Assembly (NCBI RefSeq): GCF_027244095.1
Contig: NC_069657.1
Location: 149,850,857-149,914,856 of the forward strand
Origin: Hemicordylus capensis
Taxonomy: Eukaryota; Chordata; Lepidosauria; Squamata; Cordylidae
Direction: 5' to 3'
Length of the DNA: 64,000 nt
The position numbers and the translations under genes are program-made. The notes under the pieces are model-generated. The model was not told where the DNA came from. It did no database searches and worked only from the letters and a program-made list of their open reading frames with translations. Below, piece after piece: positions 1 through 10,769 of the stretch. Each line of letters starts with the position of its first letter. The stretch's first letter is position 1.

Positions 1-794
1 AATGGCTTAAGAATGGCAACTTGAAGAAAGAAACAGAGGGTTTAATACTGGCTGCACAAGAACAGGCACTAAGAACAAATGCAATAAGAGCAAAAGTCGA
101 AAAATCAACCACAAACAGCAAGTGCCGCCTTTGTAAAGAAGCAGATGAAACCGTGGACCACCTAATCAGCTGTTGTAAAAAGATCGCACAGACTGACTAC
201 AAACAAAGGCATGACAAGGTAGCAGGGATGAGACACTGGAACATCTGCAAAAAATACAGGCTACCTGTAGCCAAGAATTGGTGGGACCATAAAATTGAAA
301 AAGTTGAAGAAAATGAAGATGTAAAACTATTATGGGACTTCCGACTACAAACAGACAAACATCTGCCACACAATACACCAGATATAACTGTAGTTGAGAA
401 GAAAGAAAAACAAGTCAAAATAATCGACATAGCAATACCAGGGGATAGCAGAATAGAAGAAAAAGAAATAGAAAAAATCACCAAATACAAAGATCTACAA
501 ATTGAAATTGAAAGGCTGTGGCAGAAAAAGACCAAAATAATCCCAGTGGTAATTGGAGCCCTGGGTGCAGTTCCAAAAGACCTTGAAGAGCACCCCAACA
601 CCATAGGGGCCACAGAAATCACCATCAGCCAATTACAAAAAGCAGCTTTACTGGGAAAAGCCTATATTCTGTGATGATATCTATAACAGCAGCAACAACA
701 TTGACAATGAAATTCAGCCATCCTAGGTCCTTGGGAAGGACTCGATGTCTGGATAAAACAAACCAGTCAATAACACCTGTCTGACTGTGTAAAT
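1..794 (+). mobile_element. R4/R2-type LINE, 3' part
   Basis: The reading frame 21-674 encodes the C-terminal end of a site-specific type LINE polyprotein; the window start cuts the element. A CCHC finger is visible (CRLC, then H and C, spacing CX2CX8HX4C, near 117-170), followed by a restriction-like endonuclease region with PDITVV and, after a short gap, IIDIAIP (about 375-440). This order (CCHC then PD-D/E-K nuclease at the C terminus) is known for the R2/R4 clades and differs from APE-type LINEs. The frame closes at 674 and a short 3' UTR runs into a TAA repeat. R4 versus a sister clade is inferred. Confidence 0.8.
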
Positions 795-1000
795 AAATAA
801 TAATAATAATAATGTACAAAAAGCAACTTTACTGGGAACAGCCTATATTCTGCGACGATATCTATAAGAATAACAGCAAGAACATTGATAATAAAATTCA
901 GCCATCCCAGGTCCTTGGGAAGGACTCAATGTCTGGATAAAACAAACCAGTCAATAACACATGTCTGACTGTGCAAATAAATAAATAATAATAATATATT
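795..1000 (+). mobile_element. TAA microsatellite and second 3'-end copy of the R4-type LINE
   Basis: A run of (AAT)n at about 795-812 ends the first copy. A second copy of the element's last 180 bp or so follows at once (from about 813, AAAAAGCAACTTTACTGGGA), with a few substitutions and its own A/T-rich tail near 980-1000. It is a severely 5'-truncated copy placed in the tail of the first. Confidence 0.75.
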
Positions 1001-1670
1001 AAACCAGATTAAGTGTTAGTAAAAATATGGCGTTTCTGGTTTCCTAGGGATAGAAAGGGGAGTAAGTAACTCCTCTGCCTTTGTTGCATTAGGTCTCTGC
1101 AGGTAGGCCCTCTCAGATATCAGAGAAGCTTGGGCCACTTCCAGCTTTTGAGGCCCCAAAGCCAAAATAAAAAATAAAAAATGACATGACGATAAAATAA
1201 AGCACGAAAAATTAACAAGTGCCTAACTTTGAGGCCCCCTTTGAGCTTGAGGCCCAGGTCAAGTGGCCCTCCTTCCTCTCCCCATTGGCCCTACTGGCAG
1301 GGTCAGGCGAATGAGCGTGTCTGCTGATGGACTAGCACAGCCCTCAGTGGGCAGTCAGTGGATGTCCCTGGCTCAGGGCAGCAAATCAATCCTGCTCTTC
1401 TCTATCTCCTCATCTGCCATGTCGTGCTGCCTTATAATAAAGACCTTTGGTCCCTGAGGCTAGCAGGCTGATTGCACTTGTCAGGGCATAACTAAACAAG
1501 TCAGGTTACTACTTATCTATTGTGTTTTTTTTTTAAAAAATCTGGTCGATTACTGTAATAAAGATTCAATTCCATTCCAGCTAAACAAGTCCAGTCTCTT
1601 TGCAGTTCAGTAAATGGAGTGAACATGACAGGCTTTGCTAGTTTCACCCTTGCTGACTGGTTGTTGCAGC
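1001..1670. other. No gene recognised
   Basis: An A-rich stretch near 1150-1210 and a short open frame at 1263-1457 on the plus strand resemble nothing I know. RNF25, the expected neighbour of BCS1L, is not visible here. Confidence 0.4.
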
Positions 1671-1676
1671 CAGAAA

Positions 1677-1800
1677 TCAAGAACATAAGAGCAGCATCCT
1701 GTTTCCCACAGTGGCCCACCAGATGTCTCTGAGAAGCCCACAGGCAAGAGGTGAGGGCCTGCCCTCTCTCCTGCAACTGGCATTTAGGGTTGTACTTTGG
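1677..1800 (-). mobile_element. CR1-type LINE 3' end (diverged)
   Basis: The plus strand reads AAGAACATAAGAGCAGCATC followed by TGGCCCACCAGATG and AAGCCCACAGGCAAGAGG. This is the reverse complement of the same 3' UTR module seen at 31536, 60505 and 63480. It is a short, aged copy. Confidence 0.7.
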
Positions 1801-2079
1801 TATGGCATTTGTCACAGCTCAAGCCATATAAAAACTGGGAGTCCATAAAGAGAAACATACCTCACAAAGTTACCTTGCATGCATTTTTATAGCCTTTGCA
1901 TACTCTAGGCTAGGCAGCATTCATTTGTGGTGATGTATCCCAGAGCATCCCATCTTGTGAGCATATGCATCTTCCCAGAAGGGCCTGTGCTGCAGTAGCC
2001 AACTGCAGAGAAGACCTGAACTTCATGTGTTCCTGTTTTATGGAGATGTGGGCAGGGGAAGAGTTAGTCTTGCTTGCTA

Positions 2080-2085
2080 TTTATT
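2080..2085 (-). promoter_or_regulatory. BCS1L: Candidate BCS1L polyadenylation signal
   Basis: TTTATT on the plus strand gives AATAAA on the minus strand, about 145 nt past the BCS1L stop codon, implying a short 3' UTR. Its use is inferred from position only. Confidence 0.5.
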
Positions 2086-2228
2086 TTCTTTACAAAAAGA
2101 AGACTTCACTGAGGTAGATATACAAACAGCAGTCCTTATGAGCATATCCTGCATAGATCAACCATGCAACAAACTCTGCCTCCAGGAACGCCATAGGCGG
2201 GGTTTTCTCAGTGCTTGCACATGCTTAG

Positions 2229-2481
2229 TTAGGACCCAAGAGTATGCACGGTTTTCATGGCTCCGTCTGGATCAGCCTTGTGCAACATGAAATGGCCTTG
2301 CACTTGTGCCGCACTGATCTGATCAGAGACCGACAGGGCTTGTTCAGCAAACTGCTCAGCCACGGCTACTGGCTGGTCTGGGTAGAACCTCTGGAACAGA
2401 CAGCCAAGCTGCCATTTTGAGCAGTGTCCCACATACTGCTTCAGATCTACCCGGCCAGGGCGAATCAGGGCAGGATCCAGT
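2229..2481 (-). CDS. BCS1L: BCS1L coding exon 7 with stop codon
   Basis: Residues 336-419: [18 protein letters not shown], then the C-terminal lid region ([19 protein letters not shown]). It ends in TAA at 2231-2229. Acceptor CCTTGCAG. Confidence 0.95.
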
Positions 2482-5400
2482 CTGCAAGGAATGAAAAAAA
2501 GACTTATGAGGTGGCTCCCTGACAGTTCAGCCGGGACATGAGATCCCTCTCCAAGCACAGGACTCTGCTGTCTGGGTTTGGGCTGCCAAGGGATGTGATC
2601 TCCGGGAAGTCCTGGGGCTTATTATGGCTTCTCTGAACCACCAAGCTAGAGCATTAAGCTGTGCTGGAGGAGGCACTGTAGGCATTTTTTGGCAGCATGC
2701 TTGCACACTGTATGTGGGAGAGTGGGTGGAAGGGGGAAGTAAGTAATGTCATCCTGACATTAGTGCTGTTGCCATTTATTGTTGATTGGTACCTCCGAGG
2801 CATGTGAAGCAGGCTCTGATGTGAGAACTTGGCTAAAAGCTTAAACAAAGGCTGTAGAAGAGCAGTGGGGTAGGGAAAAATTCCTAACAGCTATGAAAGC
2901 AGATTTCCAGCTAAAAAGCCAGAGATTTCTGCTAGTGACTTCAAACAACTGCCTCTAAGAATGAAGTGGTAGTGCAAAATACAGAGTTACTTTTAAAAAA
3001 TGCTATTAGATCCGTTCATCATATTAGGGCTGCACCTTGGCCAAGGTCACTCACTTCCATAGGCATAAGGGGCACAGCTGTACGAAATGAAAACACCACT
3101 TTTGTACAAAGGTCATTTATACCAAGTTTCAGAGCATAGCAAGGTGGCACAAATATGATAGGCTGTTTGGGAAACTTGTTGAGGGAGGCAGTTCTGCTGA
3201 CCACTGGAAATGCACTGAGTTGCATTCGAGATTTTCCTTGTAAGAATTAGTGGCACAGATGCAAACTTCAGAGTGAGCATGAGAACAGAGGGGGAAGCTG
3301 ACACCACCAGAAGTGGAGCACTCCCAGAGTGTTTTGCCACTGAGAACAATGGGGAAAGGCCTAGTCTCTAATTCAGCACCGCTTGTTCCAAAAGGCAGTA
3401 ATTGACTTTATTTTCCTGTGCTTTCTTTATTAGAATAGCCAGACTTATGCTTGTGTGCTTAAATCAAGTGCAAATTGGAGGTTTTGAATAAAGACATTAG
3501 TGTCTTTGTTTCAACAGGAATCCAAATAATTTTTTTTTTCAAAAGTAATCAGCCAACAGGAAGTGTTACAGCACTACACATAGTTGTGGGCACATTGTTG
3601 GGAATGATGTTTCAACCGAGAATTGCTGAAAGAGTCGAGGAGCTTTGTGGAAATGCCAGGCATTCCTGTTACATTACCTTGTTCTATTATTGGGATTTTG
3701 ATTCAGCTGCTGGATGAGCAGAGGATCCCAACTAGTTACACAATTGTAAGTTCCACAGAAACAGCAGCCCTCTTAGTCAAACCACAAGATAGATGACCCT
3801 TGGGTTGGTCTGGCCTATGTCAAATGCCTGCGTCTACTACCCCCTGCCTACCCCATTTCCTAAGCATCAGCTCTGACCTGTCCACGTGATTGGTGGTCAT
3901 AAAGACTATCCTGGCTTCAGAGGAAGCGACACCATCCAATGCATTGAGAAGGCCACTGAAAGTCAGGCGTCCCATTCCTTGGTACCTAGTGGAGTCTGCA
4001 GGGAAACAAAGCAGTACATAGACAGGTTAGAAATAGGTAAGCAGAGAAACAGCAGTATAGGTGCAAACAAGGCTATCTAAACTCTGCCTAGGGGCTTATG
4101 AGACCTCTGAGGGGGAAAGCCTATGAACCAGTTACAGCTGTCCCAAACTATACTGGGAACAACTTTAAGCTCCCTGCCTCATGCAGAATAGTGGGAAACT
4201 ACCCAGACCCATTTCCATCACTGGTCACACTGCGGTGTAATGGTAAAAGGACTGGGAATACCAGAGCTCAAATCCCCATTTAGCCATGAAACTCACTGGG
4301 TGATTCTGGGCCAACCATTTACCTCCCAGCTTAACCTACCTTACAGGGCTGTTGTGAGAATAAACATAACTATGTACACCACTCTGGGCTCCTTGGAGAT
4401 CGGATGAATGCCCAAATGGCAGACAGAAAGGCAGCCTGGGATGGAAGTACAAGGAGGAACTGTTTGTCTAGGACTCACTTTCAGCAGCAAGATCTCGACT
4501 GACAAAGGCAGCGTCTACATCTTCCAAGAGGATGATGCTCTGCTGAGGTGCTACACTCAGCAGGTGGTTGAGGCGGTCATCGGAGAGGCTTTGGTCACTC
4601 AGGCTCAGAAGACAGATGCTGTATTGCAATTCCCCAGCCAGAGCTGTGCTGTGAGAGATCGGGAAGGAGGTTTCCGTTTTAAAACAAGACAAAATATTGT
4701 GTGAAGGAAGCCAAGCTAAGGGGAAGGAGGAGCAGTTCCCATCTTGGATAACAGGGAACTACCCAGATAGGTAACCAGGGAAGTAGGCAAGTGAGATTGG
4801 TATATTGGTGAGAAGAAGGATGATGTCAATTCGTTTTGGCGGAGGCAAGGGAGGACAAATGATGAACTGAAAAGAAGGAGAAAGGGCTGATGAGGCAATG
4901 GTGGAGAGCCTGAGAGATAACAAGGGAAGGAGAGAGAGAGCAAGAGAAACAATGGGTTGTTTCAAGACCAAACTAGATGTAATGGAATACTTTCTCTTCT
5001 ACCACCTGCTTCTGACACAGGGTGATCGTGACTAATCCATCAGCAATATTCAGGCAGAGGAAATTCTAACAGTGCAGTGGGTTGGCCAAAATGACCTATA
5101 GCATCATTTCCAGCTTCACGTTTCTACATGACTCTGGCTCTCAGGAATGAAGCCTTGGGACAGCGCCAGATCACTTAGCCCTCATCACTTTGCCATCTGG
5201 TGGAAACACTATATAGCTTTAAAAGAGGTGCTTCACACGAGCAAAGTGAAGTGCCTCGAGGAGGTTTGCAGGGAGCCTTCCCTGGGTGGCCGGATTGGCT
5301 GCCCACATGACTACGGGCTCCATCACTGAGCGGGGGGTGGGGGTGGGGCGGGGATCGGGGGCCACTTGGCTTAGCAAAGCAGAGGCTTAGCAGAGCACTC

Positions 5401-8400
5401 GCTCCGCTAACATTTAAGGGGAGGGATATTTGGGAGGTTTGCTGCTGGGAGCCATGCGGTTCCCATTGCAGCACATGACCTCCCCAAAGCAGGCTGGGCT
5501 CCCTTAGCCCGCTTTGGGAGGGAGGGTCGTGTGAATAGCTTCAAAGTCTTTCAATAGGCCGTTCTCCTTTCAGTTACACACTGCAAACACAAACTCACAC
5601 CTGGGGTGGGGTGGGGTCTTTGGGAAAGGTTTCTTGGGAAGGAAGTTGAGAAAAAGAGTGCTCACATGAAACTGCTCTTCCCACAGCCTGGGGGCCCATA
5701 CAGCAGGTATCCTCTCCGATAGGGGATTCCTATGGACAACAAGAAGGAACTAGTCAGAAGATACCATCAAGGCAGCAAAAACAGCATGCTCTTATCTCCT
5801 ACAGAACCAGAGCTATTTTATTTATTTTAATCCTTATAAATCTACTTTCCCACTCAGTCTTCAAAACAGCATACAGTTAAAATATAGCTACCATTGCTGT
5901 GCCCCAGAATAGCACAACCATTCCCTTAGTGGCTCTGACCAGTGTTCCCTCGAACAGGGATTCCCAGATGTTGCTGACTCCTATAACCCCCAAGCAAAGG
6001 CTATTGCAGTTGGGATGCTGGAAGTTGTAGTCAACAACATCTAGGAATCCCTGTTAGAGGGAACACTGACTCTGACGAACAATCTCTTGATTCCAGTCTC
6101 CAATAATGGCCAGTTTCAGATGCTATAGTAAAATAAGAGCATTAGGGCCCTAACGGAGTAATCCATTCCCTATCCGCTTCTAGGCTTAGAGACACCTTGA
6201 ACAAGAACACTCCTTTAATCAACTTAGCAGAGAGTTGTTATAGAATATTGGGGTAAATGCCGGAAATGTAGTACGGGTTGACAGCTATCATTAATTGTCT
6301 GTGCAAGGACTAACTAGAATAGCCTACCTGGTGGGAAAACAAAGAGGCTGTTCCCACGATCACTGGAAAACGGGCTAAGGGAGTTTAGCCCGCTTTCTAG
6401 TAATTGTTGGAACCACTGGGCTCGCCTGTGAGCCTGGTGGTTCCATGACAGCTAGCCCACCTAGAAACCCCTGCCCTTAAATGAGGTTAACAGAGCACTA
6501 GCTCCATACATTTCTGTGGTTGTGCGATGCCCCGGCGCGGTTTTGCCTTGCAACAACTCTCGAGGAGACACCCCCCCACCGGGAGGTTCTAACAAGCCTC
6601 CCAGACTCAAGGGTCTCTCCAGGATGCCCCACACACTCATGTGGAGCATCCTGGGACTTCCAGGTGGCACACGGCATGCAGCCCCCGATCCCTGCCACCC
6701 CTGCTGGCTCCGTGACGGAGCCAGCAATTGTGGGGGTGGCTGATCCGGCCGACCAGGGACAGCTCCCTGCCTGTGTGCAGGGAGAACGGGCCCGCTCTCT
6801 CTGCACAAACCCTGATGGGGCTTCACACCAATTGTGTGAAGCGCCTCAAGGGCAGGTCAAAATTAGGATGAGGATTGAAGTAGGCTAGCAGAGCAGACAC
6901 CCAGAGAAAGTCAAGGATATGGGTCATGGGGGCCTGTATGCAAGCAGCAAAGGGATTGCTTTGGTTGCCACTTCTAAAGAAAAGGAACCCAGGTCAGGAA
7001 TAGGCAGGTGGCATGTAGGAGCTGACAAACCTGAAACAATGCCCTTGGCCTGGACAGCACAAGAACCAACTAGGATAGCTGGTCTTGTGGTAGCAAGCAA
7101 AAATTGTCCCCTTTGCTAAGCCCTGGATTGCATTTTGATGGCAGACTACATGTTTGAGCACTATAAGAAATTCCCCTTAGGGGAGGGAACCACTCTGGGA
7201 AGAGCATCTGAATGCAGAAGGCTCCATGTTCCCTCCTTGGCATCTCCAAGATAGAGCTGAGGGAGACTCCTGCTTGCAACCTTGGAGAAGCCGCTGCCAA
7301 TCTGTGAAGACAATCTAGATGGACCAATGACTCGGTATAAGGCAGCTTCCTATGTTCCTAGGCACTGGGACTGAAAAGCACTAGCAGCCTTTTGGGCAGA
7401 TGATGGGGATATACTGGGATAACAGACACTCTGATTTAGGCCACAAAGGAAGATCCTGGAGAGTGAAACTGGCAGCTCCTAAAAAGGCACTTACCTCGCT
7501 CAATGTACCACTTGGGGTTGCTGATGAACTCTTTCACATCTTGCACAATCTTCTCTGAAACGCCTTCCTGAAGCACCACGGAAGCAAGTGGGCGTCGGCG
7601 TCGTGGGAAACCAAATGGCCGCCATTCTGCACCCATTGCTGTGTACATGACTGTCTTTCCTTCTTCCTGCCTTAGAGCCAGTTCCTTGGCTGGGGAGAAG
7701 GGAGCAAAGGGCTGTGAAAAATGGGTTACATATTTGGACATGGATGGGGAGAAGGATAGCAAGAAGAAGGAAGCTCTCCATTAAGAAACAAAGAGTAGGG
7801 AAATGACAGTGAAGAATTGCTCTCCATTTGATCAGAATCACCCCTGGCTGTTGGATTTCTGAATGAAAAAGGAGGAGGAACCTCAAATGCCTCTGGGATG
7901 AGCTTTATTACTAGTCAAGGGTTCTTGTTCCAATATCTCCCAACAGTTGGAAGAGGCTAAGGACAGACATCTACTGTTCCTTGTAGCTAAACTCTAATGT
8001 TTTTGCCTATGATAAAGGCCTTGTGAAAATGAACTGGGCCAATACTAAAGTTCATCCCAGAGGCATCTGAGGTTTTTCCTCCTTTTTCATTTGGCTTTGT
8101 GTCTCTCCCATTCCTTCTGTTGGGTTTCTGATCTATCTTGAGTTTGACTACAAACATGAGGGTGCTGTTATACCTTCTTGCAAGATGTTGAAGAAAATTT
8201 GACGGTTGCTGCCCACTGCTGTGAACGTGACAGACTCCCAGGGAGTGCCTGTGTGCAGGTCAATCATTTGTTTCTCCCGATTCCGTTCTATGCGGATCCA
8301 CTTCCTTTGATACCTGGAAGCAGAACAAGGAGCAGCTGAGCAGGAAGCAAAAGAGGGGAGACAACTGGACAACCCAAACAGTGTTCCCTCTAATAGGGAT

Positions 8401-9568
8401 TCCCTGATGTTGTTGACTACAACTCCCAGAATCCCCAGCTGCAATGGCTTTTGCCTGGGGATTATGGGAGTTGTAGTCAACAATATCCAGGAATCCCTGT
8501 TAGAGGGAACACTGAACCCAAGATGTAACTGTATTAAGCCAGCTGAGTCAACTCCTCCAGGCTAACAACTCTTGTGCAGTTCCTTTCTGTGCCAGTGCAT
8601 GGGCATTAATCCAATCCCCAATAGTGGCTATAGAAGAAGAAAAAGACAAACAATGGCACAGAGAGCAATCAAGCAAGGTCCTTTATACCACCCACTGCAA
8701 ATAATACAAGCTTGAGGAATTGTAGTGAAAGGGAATACCTTTCCTGATTCATGAAAAGCTTCTGATAAGCTGGCCTAGATAGATCAATGTCCCAGATAGT
8801 TTGTTATGCCATCTTCAAAAGGATTAGTAGCTGATGCTCCAAGTCAAACATACAGAACAAGGACAATTAGGGAACAACCCCTCCAGTTTAAAATCACAGT
8901 ACTCTAGCGCCTGAGACAGACACAAAGGTCAGATCCTACACTGAGCTTCTGCAGCCCAACTCACCAAACAGATCGTCTCATGTTACATCAGAAGTAGAGA
9001 ACGGCCAAAGACAGATTAGACTATGTAGTTACATTTTAACATGAAGCTATTCTGTTCATTTTCTCCCTGCTTCTAAAAGACAAGGAATTCTTTGATAAAG
9101 ACATTTAGGCAACCTTTCTATTTTGTTGGTCTTGCTTTCTTGTGCCAGCAGATTTCACAGCACAATGTCTTCTTGCTCTCTATCACTACTCCCTTTCCAG
9201 CCTTGCAATACACTGCTCCTCCCAAAGATACTTCACGACCTCTCTTACCATATGAAGTGGTTCCCAGGGCTGGGAACAAAGTCAAACTTGGTACTGACAC
9301 GGCCACTCTCATGTTGCAGGTAAGAGGTCTCCACACTCAGGTGCTGGGTGTGCTTGGCATGGTGAGAAATCCAGCTTAGCAACCAATGGTAGCTCTTGTC
9401 CTTGCTGGGCACCTCCAGCGTGATCATGCAATGTCGCCTGAAAGCCACCATGCCAAACTGGGCCCCCTTACGGGCCAAAGCAAGCGCTGTGCCTACACCC
9501 ACCAGGCCAAAGCCTGCCCCAAAGTATGGATTGTCTTTGAGAGCCGAGAAAAAATCAGAAAAAGGCAT
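2229..9568 (-). CDS. BCS1L: BCS1L, mitochondrial AAA ATPase for complex III assembly (7 coding exons)
   Basis: Join on the minus strand: 9568-9249, 8313-8174, 7689-7495, 5729-5666, 4648-4479, 3995-3878, 2481-2229; 1260 nt, 419 residues plus stop, the human length. All introns are GT-AG and phases match. Order: a transmembrane segment at residues 15-32 ([13 protein letters not shown]), the BCS1-specific domain to about residue 215, then the AAA domain with Walker [10 protein letters not shown] (230-238), Walker B IILLED (278-283), sensor-1 TTN (330-332) and candidate arginine fingers R343 and R346 in RPGRVD. Known role: an oligomeric inner-membrane chaperone that translocates the folded Rieske iron-sulfur protein from matrix to membrane for complex III. 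The start ATG at 9568 matches the family N terminus. Identity follows from near-colinear agreement with vertebrate BCS1L and from divergent synteny with ZNF142. Confidence 0.97.
3878..3995 (-). CDS. BCS1L: BCS1L coding exon 6
   Basis: Residues 297-335 and part of R336: [15 protein letters not shown], then [10 protein letters not shown] (sensor 1). Acceptor CCCTGCAG, donor ACAG/GTCAGA. Confidence 0.95.
4228..4420 (+). mobile_element. tRNA-derived SINE (type A) in BCS1L intron
   Basis: B-box-like GAGCTCAAATCCCC, then GGGTGATTCTGGGCCAACCA, a GGGCTGTTGTGAG core and CTCTGGGCTCCTTGGAG. Same family as 11120-11351 and 54672-54885. Diverged. Confidence 0.7.
4479..4648 (-). CDS. BCS1L: BCS1L coding exon 5
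   Basis: Residues 240-296: TALAGEL, the conserved [18 protein letters not shown] stretch and Walker [12 protein letters not shown]. Acceptor CTCACAG, donor AAA/GTGAGT. Confidence 0.95.
5225..5542. mobile_element. GC-rich MITE, GAGGC/TTCACACGA family, copy 1
   Basis: The ends are imperfect inverted repeats: left GAGGTGCTTCACACGAGC, right (reverse complement) GAAGCTATTCACACGACC. The interior is GC-rich with no coding sign. Related ends occur at 6344-6847 and 30008-30457. Family assignment is by eye. Confidence 0.5.
5666..5729 (-). CDS. BCS1L: BCS1L coding exon 4 (64 nt, Walker A)
   Basis: Residues 219-240. The short exon carries the whole P-loop GPPGCGKSS. The acceptor CCATAG and the donor CAT/GTGAGC are unambiguous, and both phases fit the flanking exons. 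It is too short for an ORF search to find. Confidence 0.95.
5940..6068. mobile_element. Palindromic hAT-like MITE, copy 1
   Basis: Begins CAGTGTTCCCTC and ends GAGGGAACACTG; almost the whole element folds back on itself. Flanks GCTCTGAC and ACTCTGAC agree at 7 of 8 positions, consistent with the 8-bp target duplication of hAT transposons. Confidence 0.8.
6344..6847. mobile_element. GC-rich MITE, GAGGC/TTCACACGA family, copy 2
   Basis: Left end GAGGCTGTTCCCACGATCAC, right end (reverse complement) GAGGCGCTTCACACAATTGG. Several overlapping open frames in this stretch come from its GC content and are not genes. Confidence 0.5.
7190..7362 (+). mobile_element. tRNA-derived SINE (type B)
   Basis: GAATGCAGAAGG, TTGGCATCTCCAAGATAG, CCGCTGCCAATCTGTGAAGA, AATGACTCGGTATAAGGCAG, then TTCCTATGTTCCT. 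Same family as 9830-10005. The A box is degenerate. Confidence 0.7.
7495..7689 (-). CDS. BCS1L: BCS1L coding exon 3
   Basis: Residues 154-218: [16 protein letters not shown], the PRRRRPL basic patch and the NPKWY segment that leads into the AAA domain. Acceptor CCCCAG, donor GAG/GTAAGT. Confidence 0.95.
7863..8090. mobile_element. Short element with about 50-bp inverted ends in BCS1L intron
   Basis: 7863-7912 (ATGAAAAAGGAGGAGGAACC and onward through CTCTGGGATGAG) is repeated in reverse complement at 8041-8090. The 130 bp between shows no coding sign. It looks like a MITE; no clean target duplication was found. Confidence 0.55.
8174..8313 (-). CDS. BCS1L: BCS1L coding exon 2
   Basis: Residues 107-153, rich in basic residues at the start ([11 protein letters not shown]), then [14 protein letters not shown] of the BCS1-specific domain. 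The acceptor CCAG completes W107; the donor reads AAG/GTATAA. Confidence 0.95.
8379..8514. mobile_element. Palindromic hAT-like MITE, copy 2
   Basis: CAGTGTTCCCTCTAATAGGG at the left and the inverted end AGAGGGAACACTG at the right. Flanks AACCCAAA and AACCCAAG match at 7 of 8 positions. It lies in the BCS1L intron between coding exons 1 and 2. Confidence 0.82.
9249..9568 (-). CDS. BCS1L: BCS1L coding exon 1
   Basis: Encodes residues 1-106 and two bases of W107: start codon, membrane anchor and the first half of the BCS1-specific domain. The donor reads ATATG/GTAAGA. The next exon restores the split TGG codon. Confidence 0.95.
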
Positions 9569-9570
9569 TG

Positions 9571-9590
9571 CTGTAGGTAGGATGAAGAAG
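9571..9590 (-). promoter_or_regulatory. BCS1L: Candidate splice acceptor two bases before the BCS1L start codon
   Basis: On the minus strand a pyrimidine-rich run ends in CCTACCTACAG, followed by CA and the ATG. If used, coding exon 1 has only a 2-nt leader and an upstream noncoding exon exists, in keeping with a CpG promoter about 3.4 kb away. Confidence 0.55.
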
Positions 9591-9829
9591 TAACTCCAGT
9601 GTTAAATAACTGCTCCCAGTGGCATTTCTTTTAAAACCTGTAACAAAGCCTGTGCAAGAAAAGAGAAAGCAGAAAAAAGAATTATGAAGGGTTGTTCATC
9701 AACTCATGAGTCAGTCATGCGTGGCAAATGGCTTGGTCACACACGATTGCTAAATGCAAAGGAGGATATATTTCCATAAACCAGTCAACTTTCCTTCAAC
9801 CTTTTCAACGCTCACTTCATCCATTTGGG

Positions 9830-10005
9830 GATGGAGCATAGGTTTTGCATACAGAAGGTCCCAAGTTCAATCCCTGGCATCTCCAGGTAAAGCTGAAGAC
9901 CCCCATCTGAAACCCTGGAGAACCACTGTTAGTCAGTGTTGACAGTACTGAACTAGATTGGACTCAGACTCATGGTCTGACTCAGTAGAAGGCAGTTTCA
10001 TTTCA
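9830..10005 (+). mobile_element. tRNA-derived SINE (type B), second copy
   Basis: TTTTGCATACAGAAGGTCCC, AGTTCAATCCCTGGCATCTC (B box GTTCAATCC), GAGAACCACTG, ATGGTCTGACTCAGTAGAAG. Better preserved than the 7190 copy. Confidence 0.75.
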
Positions 10006-10440
10006 GAATAAAATAACAAGTGCTCTGAAGCAGCACACCCAGTGGGAAGGTAAAGAACTGTATAAGACAGAGTACATGAACAGTGGCTGAAAAACCACTT
10101 GCTCCTACCTAGGGGATGGACTTCCTTCTCCATAATAATATGAAGGATTGAAATGTGCAACTGTTACCCTCACTACTAATCTTGTTTGTATGAAGAAAAC
10201 TGGAGGCTCTCCAACTCATTTTGAGGAGGGAGTACAGAATCTACATACAACAACTGCTGCACAGGACTATTCTTCTTCCTTGTATCCAACAAATCCATAC
10301 CATCTCCAAAGTAACAAGCCCATTGACAACAAGCTAAGAAAAGTCTCATGATACAGTACCTAAACAAAGAATACTGGTACATCACACCACTCCAGTTCCT
10401 TTGAAATTCCATTATATCCTTTGAAGAAACAACAAAACCC

Positions 10441-10535
10441 TTAGGTCGCCATCCTATGCATGCTCACCTGGGAGCAAGCTCAATTAATTACTCTGGGACT
10501 TACTTCCAAGTAAGAATGCATAGGCTGCTAGCCCT
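10441..10535. repeat. Interspersed repeat fragment (GCATGCTCACCTGGGAG type)
   Basis: Reads GCCATCCTATGCATGCTCAC, CTGGGAGCAAGC, GGGACTTACTTCCAAGTAAG. A piece recurs at about 46830-46850. The class is not known to me. Confidence 0.4.
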
Positions 10536-10769
10536 ACCCTAATAAAATGAGGAAATTCATATTCTAAAGATATTATATTGTTATACTTGCAAATACGTGC
10601 ATGAGCTATCCCAATGACAAAGCCTGACTTTCCCACCTTTCCAGTCAATGGCTGCAACCCAAAGAGGTACTTTAGGTGCTTAGGTATACCTGGTGAGTTT
10701 TTTTATTTCTCGGAAACACAACCCTCTTATGACATATTACAATTACAAGTTTACCAATCAAGGTGCATG

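Noticed and set aside
21-674. The 217-codon frame as a host gene
   Set aside because: CCHC finger plus restriction-like endonuclease and a TAA tail mark it as the end of a LINE polyprotein.
1-2228. Search for RNF25 next to BCS1L
   Set aside because: No RING or RWD coding segment seen; it may lie beyond the window.
6461-6888. Several overlapping open frames of 75-122 codons
   Set aside because: All lie in a GC-rich MITE, are open on both strands, and resemble no protein.
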